A stretch of 64,000 bases of DNA from Phyllostachys edulis. Its lineage: Eukaryota; Streptophyta; Magnoliopsida; Poales; Poaceae. A program made the position numbers and the translations under genes. Below the pieces are notes generated by a model. That model was given only the letters and a program-made list of their open reading frames with translations. It was not told the DNA's origin and searched no databases. Location: the NCBI GenBank assembly GCA_036346405.1, contig CM070561.1, forward strand, positions 34,761,958 to 34,825,957, read 5' to 3'. Below, one piece after another: positions 34,202 to 44,815 of this stretch (its first letter is position 1; every line of letters starts with the position of its first letter).

Positions 34202-36002
34202 TCAAACCAACCCACAGTGATAAATTACCCCTAACTCACTCCTCAAGGTGGCAAACTTAGTTGGGTCTAAAGGTTTGGCGAGGATATCAGCTAACTGAGC
34301 CTCAAACTCCACAAATTCTAGCACAATATCACCCTTTTCTACATGGTCTCTAAGGAAGTGATAGCGAATGTCTATGTGCTTGGTCCTAGAATATTGCACA
34401 GGGTTCTTAGCAATATTAATGGCAGAAGTTTTATCACAGAGAAGAGGAACACTAGCAAAATTTAACCCAAAGTCCTTAAGGGTGGACACCATCCACAGAA
34501 TCTGACTACAGCAACTAGTGGTAGCTACATATTCAGCTTCTACAATGGATTGTGCAATAGAGGACTGCTTCCTAGAAGACCAAGAGACAAGAGAAGTGCC
34601 TAAGAAGTGAAAACTGCCTGAGGTACTCTCCCCATCTAGCTGACAGCCCGCAAAATCAGAATCAGAAAACCCCTTGATGGACAAGGAAGATGAGCAGGAA
34701 TACCAAATGCCATACTGTAGGGTAGAGTGAAGGTACCTGAAAATGCACTTAATGGCTTGGCGATGTGAAGTCCTTGGAGACGCTTGAAACGTCGCACAGA
34801 GGTAGACCGCAAAGTGGATGTCCGATCTTGAGGCCGTAAGGTAGAGGAGAGAGTCAATCATGCTACAGTACTCGCGTTGATCCACGGCTTCTCCTTCCTC
34901 ATCTGGATCTAAAACAGTCAAAGTCACCAAGGGAGTAGCGATCAGCTTGCAGTCACCCATCTCGAAGCGCTTAAGCAAATCCTTGGTGTACTTTGTTTGA
35001 TGGATGAAGATCCCTTCCTTGCATTGCTTGATTTGAAGCCCCAGAAAGTAGTTAAGCTTTCCCATCATACTCATCTCAAATTCCCTGGACATAGTCTCAG
35101 AAAAACTAGAAACAAGAGCATAAGAAGAACCACCAAAGATAATATCATCTACATAAATCTGAACAAGCAAGAAGTAATTGCCATGCCTAAAAATGAATAG
35201 AGTCTTGTTAACCTTACCCATCTCAAAATTATTCTTAAGCAAGAATGTCTTAAGTCTATCATACTAGGCTCGAGGGGCTTGCTTAAGACCATACAAGGCT
35301 TTGGATAGCTTGAAAACATGATGTGGATGCTTGGGATTCTCAAAGCCTAGGGGTTGCCTAACATACACTTCCTCCTCTATGTAACCATTCAGAAATGCAC
35401 TCTTGACATCCATCTGGTGTAGTCTAAAGCCCTTAAATGCAGCAAATACAAGCAGAATGCAAATGGCTTCTAATCTAGCAATAGGAGCAAATGTTTCATT
35501 AAAGTCTAACCCCTCAACTTGGCTAAAACCCTGAGCTACCAATCTAGCCTTGTTTCTAACCACAGAACCATCCTCACTTTGTTTGTTTTTGAACACCCAA
35601 CGGGTTCCTATCACATTATGACCACTAGGAGGCTCTACTAGGTTCCAAACCTTGTTCCTCTCAAAGTTCTCTAATTCCTCATGCATGGCATTAACCCAGA
35701 TAGAATCAGATAAAACATCTGATATATTGCGGGGTTCAAAAGAAGCAACAAATACAGAATGGCAGTAGAGACTCGGATCGTGATACCTGGAGCGAGTGAC
35801 TCGCTCATCAAGATGACCAATGATCTGATCCAGAGGATGATGTCTCTGAATGTGAAGTGGAGCGCCTGGGGGAGATAGCATCTCTTTGACCTCCGCAGGT
35901 ACTGCTGATGATGAAGATGCAGTAGGAGCCTCAATGGGAGGTGAAGTAGTCGAAGCAGGTTCTTGAGCTGGAGTAGGAGCGTCAGCAGCAGATGGGAGAG
36001 CA
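34202..36002 (-). pseudogene. Sirevirus reverse transcriptase and RNase H
   Basis: Reading leftwards: a Pro/Ser-rich linker (cut by the CACTA insertion), then RT from about 35730 (NAMHEELENFERNKVWNLV, TRWVFKNK, KARLVAQGFSQVEG, HQMDVKSAFLNGYIEEEVYV, YGLKQAPRA). One stop at about 35265, where Trp is expected (TGG to TAG), separates this from a 346-codon frame with the catalytic IYVDDIIFG (about 35135-35160), YFLGLQIKQ, and RNase H (FSDSDFAGC, SSRKQSSIAQSIVEAEYVA, LCDKTSAINIAKNPV, TKHIDIRYHFLRDHV, DILAKPLD). The domain order and catalytic motifs are intact apart from that single nonsense change, so the lesion is recent relative to the other copia elements. Confidence 0.92.
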
Positions 36003-36580
36003 TCACACTACTACAAAAAGGCTAATACTAGACGCTTCATCACAGACGGTTGACCAAAACCGCTCAGATATATGCAATCCTGACGGTTTTGGTTTAGAGA
36101 CCGCTCAGATATTCTTTTGTGCTAAAACCGCTCGTGAAGAGGTAATATTACAGACAGTTCATAGCTAAAACCGTTTGGGACTTATCATAGACGGTTATTG
36201 TTAATAACCGTCTGTGATAATTCTACATATCACAAACGGTTTTCAACAAAGAACCGTCTGTGAAACATCACAGACGGTTCTTAACAATAACCGTCTGTGA
36301 TAATTCTACATATCACAGACGGTTTTCAACAAAGAACCATTCTTGATGTTGTCTGGTTGTTGGTTGATGCTGATGGTGATGGCCATTGGGCAGAGCCCAG
36401 ATGCTAAATGTGTAATACATACATACATGAAGAGAAGTGCATTATTGCAGAGAAGTGTAAATGTGTAATACATACATGTAGAGAGAAGTATAGAGAAATC
36501 ATAAATATATATAAATGAATGCAATGATCATGTAGATGCTTGTTGGCTAGTGGCACCTTGCTAGCTGTTGAACTACTCAA

Positions 36581-36730
36581 TGATGTTAATAGTCTTATGC
36601 TGAAATTGAATTGATAATTAGTTCATATTAATAGTCCCCTTGCTCTGTGATGTAATGATGTTAATAGTCTTATGCTGGAATTGAATTGATAATTAGTTCA
36701 TATTAATAGTCCCCTTGCTCTGTGATGTAA
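36581..36730. repeat. 75-bp tandem duplication inside the CACTA element
   Basis: Two adjacent copies (36581-36655 and 36656-36730) start TGATGTTAATAGTC and end GCTCTGTGATGTAA. They differ at essentially one base (GCTGAAAT versus GCTGGAAT), so the duplication is young. Confidence 0.85.
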
Positions 36731-37255
36731 ACTGAGGGTTATTGGTGTATATGCATTAATTCTGTGCATCTTGCTTAGTTCATGATGTGGGTTCAGATTG
36801 ACAAAAATGAATGGGGGGCAAAATGGTGGGTTTGGTTAATGCTCTCTGATGGGTACTAAGGGTTTTTGATGCCGCTTCTTTCTGCTTGGTTAGCTTACAT
36901 GGGATCGATGTGGTTCGGATGGAGCTTGGCTGCAATTAACTTTTTAAATTTGTGTCCCGGGTACGTATACGTCCTATCATTCTATTCCTGATCTCTTCTC
37001 TATAAAACCTCCAAGCAGTGGCTGCTTGTGCCTTTAAAACCACTTCTATCCGACTGGGAAGTGGCTTCATGTATCAGCGACAAACCATTCCTTGATGTCA
37101 AGTCCAATTACCTATCGACGATATCCAGGTAATTGTATGTCCATGCGCTTTCTCTTGCAGCCTTAATTCTTGAATTTGCAGGGGCTCAATGAGGTTGCCT
37201 GTGGTAGCTGTGTCATCCTCCCTCACGACCCCTCGAAAGTGGTCAGACTACAAAC

Positions 37256-37311
37256 GATATATATATATATATATATGAAACCGATTTTAAAGGCACAAGC
37301 ACCATTGCTTG

Positions 37312-37405
<94 letters not shown>
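37256..37405. repeat. (TA)n microsatellite in the CACTA element
   Basis: A short TA run at about 37256-37276 and a long pure TA run at about 37315-37404 (around 45 units). They are separated by a segment that is part of an inverted repeat. Translated frames of alternating Tyr and Ile here are artefacts of the repeat. Confidence 0.95.
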
Positions 37406-37407
<2 letters not shown>

Positions 37408-37595
37408 TAGACGGTTTTAAACACGAACCGTCTGTGATATATAGTTATCACAGACGGTTCTATATACAGACCGTCTGTGATATCATGCATTACAGACGGT
37501 TCCAAAACCATCTGTGATGACCTCAGTCATCACTGACCCATAAACTCAGATGGCTCCAGAAACCGTCTGTGAAGACCTTTTCTGTAGTAGTGTCA

Positions 37596-38930
37596 TCGAC
37601 TCCATCATCATCTTCCTCTACAAAAATGCTCTCTGGGCTAGCCTCATCAAAAGTGACATTACATGTCTCCTAGACAACATTAGTCTCAACATTAAAAACC
37701 CGAAAACCCCTCGAATGTGCAGCATAACCCAGAAATAAACTATCAGAAGCTCTTGATTCAAATTTATCTAGATTTCCTGTCTTGAGAATGAAACACTTAG
37801 CTCCAAAAACTCGAAAATGAGAAATAGAGGGTTTTCTACCAAGTCGAAGCTCATATGATGTCTTGCCCAAAGACGGTCTCAAGAAGACACGATTGGCAAT
37901 ATGGCAAACTGTAGCAATAGCTTCGGCCCAAAACCTCCTCGGAGTGCTATACTCATCTAGCATCATCCTAGCCATCTCGACTAAGGTTCTGTTCTTCCTT
38001 TCCACCACGCCATTTTGTTGAGGGACGTGTGGAGAAGAGAACTAATGCTCAATACCACGCTCAGCACAGAAAGAGGCAAATGAGGTATTCTTGAACTCGT
38101 GCCATTGTCATCATGGATCGCTCTCAAGGCACCGGGAAGTTCGAAGGTTGCGAAGAACAAGATCATAAAAATGATCAAAAGCTTCATCCTTCGAAGCAAG
38201 AAAGAACACCTAAGAGTATCTCGAAAAATCATCGACTATGGCAAGAATATACCATTTGCCACCGACTAACCAAACCCTAGCAGGACCAACAGTATCCATG
38301 TGAAGCAATTGTCCCGGTCCGTTAGTGATGACAATAGTCAATGAAGGGTGTGAGGCGGCAACTTGCTTGCCATGCTTATGTAGCACACATACAGTATCCT
38401 TGACGGCTTTGAGTTTGAGCAAACCTCTCATGAGATCAAGGCTGCTAACTCGTGTCAGATGATCAAAACCAATGTGCCCCAAACGATGGTGCCAAAGTCA
38501 GAACTCAGAAGAAGATGCAATCAAACACTTGAGAGAACCAGCAAGAGATTCAGAAAAGTCAGCTCCAAATATCCTACCAACTCTAGAAATCCCAAAAACA
38601 AGCTCACCAGCTGAATCAAGCATACGACAAGTATTTTTCTTAAATCTAGTCTCATAGCCATCATCAAGAAGTTGTGAGACAGAAAGCAAGTTATACCTTA
38701 GCTTGTCCACAAGAGTGACGTCCTTCAGGATGAATTTGTCGTTCACCCTGATCGATCTCATTCCTTAAATCCACCCTTGTGTATCATCTCCAAAGGTGAT
38801 GAAGTCATCACCCGTCGACCGCATGAAGGAGCTGAACCATCTTGAGTCTCCGGTCATGTGACGTGAACAGCCGGAGTTGACGAACCATGTGTTCTTCCCC
38901 CTTCCACGGCGATCCTAAAAATCAAGACAC
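37596..38930 (-). pseudogene. Sirevirus protease, pre-integrase and integrase
   Basis: Minus strand, from about 38900 leftwards: a protease remnant whose active-site DSG reads NSG (FVNSGCSRHMTGD); the pre-integrase domain (LRYNLLSVSQLLDDGYE, then GHIGFDHLTRVSSLDLMRGL with the zinc-binding His); integrase N-terminal core (LLHMDTVGPARVWLVGGKWY, VDDFSRYS); a frameshifted middle; and the end of the core (MVERKNRTLVEMARMMLDE, RFWAEAIATVCHIANR, GRKPSISHFRVFGAKCFIL). Frameshifts near 38000-38230 and 38490 and stops near 37670 inactivate it. The right limit is the Angela-like solo LTR. Confidence 0.88.
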
Positions 38931-40551
38931 AAAAGTGTTGGAAATATGCTCTAGAGGCAATCATAGAGATGATTGTATTTCATTATGTTCATAATATTGG
39001 ATAATGTGTTATCCTGTTCCTTGAATGAATCATTGGTTATGAAGATTAACAAGTATGTGACTTATTGGTGAAACTCTTAACTTATATGATTTCGTTCTAA
39101 ATGTATCCCTGGTCGGATGTCAATGGTCGGAACACTATTGACTCTATCGACCAGCACATTGTATTAATTGATGACCATGTTTCACCGGTCATGGATATAG
39201 GGATATCGAATCAATAATGTGAACACATGTTAGAGAACATGGGGTTGGATTGACCCACCTTGAGATACTATTGAGATTGTTATGATTCTATATGTCGTTA
39301 GTTGGTCTCAAGCAATGATGATGTATAATTCTTAGACCTGAGATCAGCATGATTTCCTACATATGTAATAGCACTCTTAGCCAATCGCTACTCGTAACTG
39401 GGTAGTTATAAAGATAGCTTTCGGGTATGCTATGAAACATGCGGAGGAATGTGACTGGTCAGATATGGGATTTGCCCCTCCTAACATAACAGAAGAGATG
39501 CCTTTGGGCCCCTCGTTGTGGTCGGATAAAGAAAGTGCATGGCCATGCCACTAGTGGTCAAAGTGCTTGACCACGTGAAGTTATCCGACACTCGATCGAG
39601 AAAGTATTGAACAGTCCATGAATGACACAACATCTCACCTGGAGTTCAACCAGACATTGTGAGGCAAAGGGAGAATACATGAGTAGGTCATTTAGTTCGA
39701 TCAGTTATGGACTGGTCGTATGGAGATACAAGCTGGTCGTAGACTGGTTGAAGAAAATCATAGAGTGGTCGAAACCTGGTCGTAAGGAGTTACGAACTGG
39801 TCGTGACCAAATATGAACTGGTCGTATAGAGATAGAACCTGGTCGTAGATCGTATTGCACTAAGGTTTGTCCAATATAATTTGTGTGTATTCGGGAATCG
39901 TTACGTCCTGCTAGGAACCGCTAATGATTCGTGATCGAAAAGGGTTTCCGAGTCACAACCGATTACGCATGAACCTACAGGGTCACACACTTAACGGGTT
40001 GGAATAAACCAGTACGGCTACGATTCATCAAACGTGTTCGGATAGGATCCGTCACGAGCACTATATAAGGAGATGCATGAGGCTATTGGGATGGATGGTG
40101 AACATAACAAACAAGACACACGAAAGTCGTGAGTTAAGTTGTTCCACTGAAACCCTAGCCGCCATTTTCCTGAGAGCTCTACCGTGCGACTTGGTGCTAG
40201 CACACCGGTGTATGGTTGTTTCTTCCCTGGACGTGTGGATACCGTAAAGGCACTACTACGGTTGCTGTTGTGCTTGAGGATGATCCGCGATCTTCACAAG
40301 GAACTGCAGAGGTCGCTGGAGGAGACGATCGACCACGACCACCGCACCGACGTGCTCGACGCTGGACGATTAACTACGACCACTACATTAATGCGCTCTA
40401 CATTGAACCAGGCTGCTCCAACCCTTCTTCCGCCGCTCTGCACGTCTGGTGGTAACGATCTGTGATTATCTACTTACTTGGATTCCTGGTTTACGTGGTA
40501 GAAAATTTTGTTTTTTTGCTATCGTAGCCTACCCGTGACCTAAACAAAAAG
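38931..40551 (+). repeat. Angela/RIRE1-like copia solo LTR (copy 2)
   Basis: The LTR runs 38936-40546 (1,611 bp), starting TGTTGGAAATATGCTCTAG and ending CCGTGACCTAAACA. It is flanked by the perfect duplication AAAAG (38931-38935 and 40547-40551). It is the same family as copy 1 at 24432-26005 but inverted relative to it. No internal sequence is present. It contains a cluster of CTGGTCGTA repeats at about 39714-39850. Confidence 0.9.
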
Positions 40552-42804
40552 ATCGATGTGTCTCAATACTAGGGTTAGTTAAACATGACTTGGGAGCCCA
40601 GTATTGAGACACATGTCTGCGAGTAGTATACAAAGCAGAATTGCTATCCTTGATCCTACTTGAGGTTCTATCATGAGCAATGGTTACACGAACATGAGAA
40701 GCATCCTGTCTAGGAACATGATGATGATAAGCATGTGAAACAAATATTAGTCTAGGTTGATGAGATGAAATTCTAGCAAGATTTCTCCTAGCATTTTTCA
40801 ACCTATGCCAACAGAACTCAAGAAAATGCCCATTCTTCTTGCAATAGGTGCAATGATACTTGGTACCACTAGGAGAAGCACCTTTTGGCTCAAAAGATGG
40901 TTGGGCAAAACCTGCAGATTTGAAAATGGTTTTTGCAGGTTGGGTTTTGAACTCAACTAAGCCATTTTCCAAAACTTGAATAACATTTGGTTTGAACTTG
41001 TCTTGGGCAAAGTTGTATCCTAACCCTTGCTTCTTATAAAGAGTTTTTGACTTGTCAAGAATGAAGTTTAGCTGTTTCTTACCCTTAGAGAATTTTTCTA
41101 TGTATCCTGAAGATAAGCATATTCTTTTCCAAGGTTAAAACATGATTCACAAGTTTTGGCCTTAATAGCTCTAGCATGCTTCTCCTTATGAATGGCAACT
41201 TCAAGCTTAAGGGCTTCACATGAAGCACAAGGAGCAGAATCAATTTTGTCCTTAAGCTTGGCATACTTAGCTCTAACTGCTTCTAATATGTCTTTTACTT
41301 CATGTTCACGTTCTAAGCAGAAAGAGCAAAAGCTAGACTCAGCCTTATCAGAAGCGACCAACTTGCTAGATTCTAAGTATTTTTCACATGGAGTAGATTT
41401 AACTTCAATTAACTCAGTCCTAGCATTTTCTAGTTGGTGCAAGGCAACATCATGAGTAGTTTGTAATTTAGCAAGTTCAGAGTGTAAAGCATAGCAAGAT
41501 AAACATTCATCAGCATCAAGATTTTTAGCATTCACAAGTTCTAGTGTGAGATTATCAACTTGTGACTCTAAATCCTTGTTCCTAGCCATGGTGAACTCTA
41601 ACGCCTTATCCTGGCTAAGTAGTTGCTCAAAGATAGTATCATATCTAGCAGAGAGAACATCATAAGATGGAGGTACCTCATCGGTGTCATCGATGTCGAT
41701 GGAGTCGGCCATGAAGCACATGCCGGTGAAGTCTTTTGCCTTCCCTTTCTTCTTCTCTTGAGGGAGCTCCTCCTCCTTATCCTCCTCGTTCTCGGAGTCC
41801 ACATCACTCATAGATTGCTCTCCAAAAGTGGCAAGGACCCGGTGAGCGGTCTTCATGAGCTTGGCAGCATCAAACTTAGACTTGCTCCCTTGAGGCTTCC
41901 TCTAGGCTGCCTTCTCATCCTTATGATTACCCTTCCCTTTTAGCTTGGGGCAGTTCGCTCGAATGTGGTAGAGCTCTCCACACTCATAGCAAGTCACAGG
42001 GCCGCCTCTCTTATTATTTCTCACATTGTTATAGGCCCATGTGAATACTTTCCAGGCTAAAAGGGCTAATTCAGCCTCAAGAATACTCTCAAGTTCATCT
42101 TCATGGATTGCAGATAAACAGGCAAATGAAAATCCAGAGTAGGACTCAAAAGAAATATCAGAAATTCTTTTAAGAGGGTCAGCCACCAAAGCCATGTTCT
42201 CCTTCTTAGGATAACTAACTCTCTTGATCTCATGAGTCTTGAGCTTGCTATAAAGCAGCTCCAAAGAGAGATTAGAGAGATCGACATTCTCCTCAATAGC
42301 AGTAGCCTTCATCTCCCACTCCTTGGTGTTGATTGCAGCCAAGAGGTGGGTGGCATTCTCAGACTGAGAATACTCGATGTCTACTGCTCTCATCTAATTA
42401 ATCACCTTGTTAAAGTGAGTGAATACATCATCGATGCTCTCTCCAAGACGCATCTCGAACTTGTTGTATTCTCGCTTGTAGACCGTCTGACGTACTTGCT
42501 TAATTTGGGACGAACCCTCATGGTAGGTTTCGAGGGTGTGCCAAATCTCGTGCATGGTATCAAGATTGCAAATCCTGTCATACTATTGTCTACCAAGCCC
42601 AGCATATAGAAGGTTCTTTGCCTCGTGGTTGTTAGCCAAGAGGGCTACTGAAGTCGGCGTAGCAACCTTGGACAAAACGAGCAGGGCTTAAACAACCTCC
42701 TATATAGCTTGACCTTCGCTCTGAAGGAAGATACGCATGTGATTCTTCCAATAGGCATAGTCGAGCCCATCGAAGATATGAGGCTTGGTGGAGTACTTCT
42801 CCAT
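40552..42804 (-). pseudogene. Sirevirus gag with two zinc knuckles and coiled coil
   Basis: Starts at ATG 42804 (MEKYSTKPHIFDGLDYAYWK) and reads leftwards through gag motifs (KREYNKFEMRLGESIDDVFT). A first knuckle CYECGELYHIRANC lies near 41950-41990. A long Glu/Lys-rich coiled-coil segment (41100-41850) includes CLSCYALHSELAKL and repeated Cys pairs. A second knuckle YHCTYCKKNGHFLEFCW lies near 40810-40860. An extended gag with coiled coils is a Sirevirus hallmark and is thought to mediate interaction with host proteins. Stops at about 41900, 42394 and 42690, and a stop at about 41098, break the frame. The 3' part runs up to the Angela-like LTR at 40552. Confidence 0.88.
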
Positions 42805-42846
42805 CGCCAAGTTCAATGACCGGTTAAGTTCAAGATTGAACTAACC

Positions 42847-42860
42847 GGGCTTCGATACCA
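42847..42860 (-). other. Sirevirus primer-binding site
   Basis: On the minus strand TGGTATCGAAGCCC lies two bases inside the 5' LTR (LTR end TCAACA). It resembles the initiator-methionine tRNA complement TGGTATCAGAGC, with a small deviation. Confidence 0.75.
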
Positions 42861-42862
42861 CT

Positions 42863-44815
42863 TGTTGAACCAAAAAGGTGACTAGAGGGGGGTGAATAGG
42901 AGTACGATCTCTTTTTTTTCTTGATTGAATTCAATACTAATTTCACTCCAATAGCTATGAAAGCTATGAAGATCAATATACAAGCACAGTGGAAGACTTG
43001 TATTGAATCCAATCAAAACCCCGAAGCAAATAGACCAAAATCACAAAAACTCAAACCCAAATTAGTTGGGCGGTCAGACCTCCTTGTAGTTGGCTGTCTG
43101 ACTTCTCCACGGGCGGTCTGACCTCTAGGTACATGGCGGTCTGACCTCCAGGCCAATGAACAGTAAAATTAGCCCGAGCTCAAAATCACAAATTGGTCTA
43201 ACTTTTGATCCACAACTCCAAACTTCACAAAACTTGAGACATACCTTCTTTAGGATGTCAGGAACCTATTCCAATCAATGATCATGAAGATCATTGTCAA
43301 AGTTTGGACCTTTTTTGTTTGAGTGAAGGTTTCTTCAAAACTGAGTCAAAACCAAAACGTGATCTAAAAATTTGCTCGTGGGTAATAGATGATCTTAGAT
43401 GTATTCCCACATGTCACAGCAAGCAAGATCCAGGATAGAAACAAAAGGAAAACCAACGGATCAAAGAAATCCCCAAAGTCACAAAATACAGAGCAAGAAC
43501 AAGAAGAAACTCATCTTGAGGAATCTTGCTTGGATTGATTTGAGATTGATGTTGGTTTACAGGCACTCCATCTAGGAGGACAAAGGCTCAACACTTGAGC
43601 ACACAATCAATCCAAGTCCCTAGAACCCAAACCTCTCCACTACTCTCTCCTAACTGTAAAACACAAACTAGGGTTTTAGATATGAGGGTTGGGGGATGCT
43701 AAACCAGCACCCTCCCGTATTTATAGCGGAGGCTAGCTTCTAGAAGGATATTCCTAATGGGCACCCGTTAAGCCCACACACAAACGGGTTTCACTTACAC
43801 ACACATTTTAAAGCGTCGCCTTCATCTTCTCTTGACCTAAACTGTTTCTCCTTGTGCCGTCTTACGCCGCGGGTTAGCAAAAGGTCATCAAGGCGGTATT
43901 TAGGTGAAGTTACCAAAATACCCCTTCTCGATCCTTCTCCAAAGACCGAGTCCAATCTTCATGAAGCAATCCCATGCTTCGCCACGTGTAGGTTGATCAA
44001 CGGCTCTCTTCATGTCGGCAAGTCTCTCCCATTCAGCTCCCACCAAAACCACCATGGCACTTGCACCGACCCCCGCGCCGCTTGATGCAATCCGTCGCAC
44101 CAAACTTCCCGTTCGGTCATTCTTATCCATTTTGTGCTATGCTTGAGTCCACTGACTTCACCCGGCATCCTCGATCGTTCAGAACCTCAGCTCTCCAAGC
44201 CTAGTCCCGATCATCCTCGTCGTTGACTACCATTGACCTCCAAGCGTTCTACACAACAATAGACTAAGAAATCGATTTCAGGAACAAGTTCTTCGCAACT
44301 TGACCCACGTTAGTCAAAATATGCATCATGCAACACATATGCACTGAAACCAATGAACTTGACCTAACCAAACAATCATCGCCGCTAAAATGGTCGACAA
44401 ACAAGTCAAAACTAGTCAGACCACCACCCATGGCCGATCTGATCGCCCCCTGGCTGGTATGACCGTCTAGCAAGGGACTTAGCCAAATTTCCACCCTGGA
44501 AATTCGAAACTCGCCAAATTTCCACCCTGGAAATTCGAAACTCTCTGAAAATTTCAAACGAACAGATCTTTTGACTCAAAGCACTAAAATTTTTGAGACC
44601 AGGTGTAGAAGAATCCCCTCTCTTGCCTACATCCTCTATTTTTGGCCCAGCTCCAAACTCAAAATTTCTTTATGGCTGGTCAGACCGCTGCCATTGGTCG
44701 GTTTGACCGCCAGCCACTGACCGGAGGCTTGGCCGGTCTGACCACCAATGATGGCCAGTTTGACCGCCACATAGGCCGGTCTGACCACCACCTTGGCCGG
44801 TCTGACCGCCTGAGG
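42863..44815 (-). repeat. Sirevirus 5' LTR, main piece
   Basis: Starts TGTTGAACCAAAAAGG and aligns with the 3' LTR through the GGTCTGACC clusters, the TATA-like region near 43716-43730 and the closing Tekay insertion point TGAGG (44811-44815). The remaining 110 bp are at 58938-59047. Relative to the 3' LTR it lacks several GGTCTGACC units near 44440 and carries a short direct duplication (CGCCAAATTTCCACCCTGGA-like block near 44480-44540). Confidence 0.88.

Larger units (their letters stand above)
36003..37595. mobile_element. Non-autonomous CACTA (En/Spm) transposon
   Basis: Ends are CACTACTACAAAAAG (36006) and TTTTCTGTAGTAGTG (37592), flanked by the 3-bp duplication TCA (36003-36005 and 37593-37595), all diagnostic of CACTA elements. 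Subterminal repeats ACAGACGGTT / AACCGTCTGTGA occur many times at both ends (about 36040-36330 and 37405-37575); these are the usual transposase-binding type. The 1,587-bp element encodes no transposase. It lies in the integrase/RT linker of the Sirevirus. Confidence 0.93.

Noticed and set aside
37170..37517. 115-codon frame of alternating Tyr and Ile
   Set aside because: It is a translation of the (TA)n microsatellite in the CACTA element.
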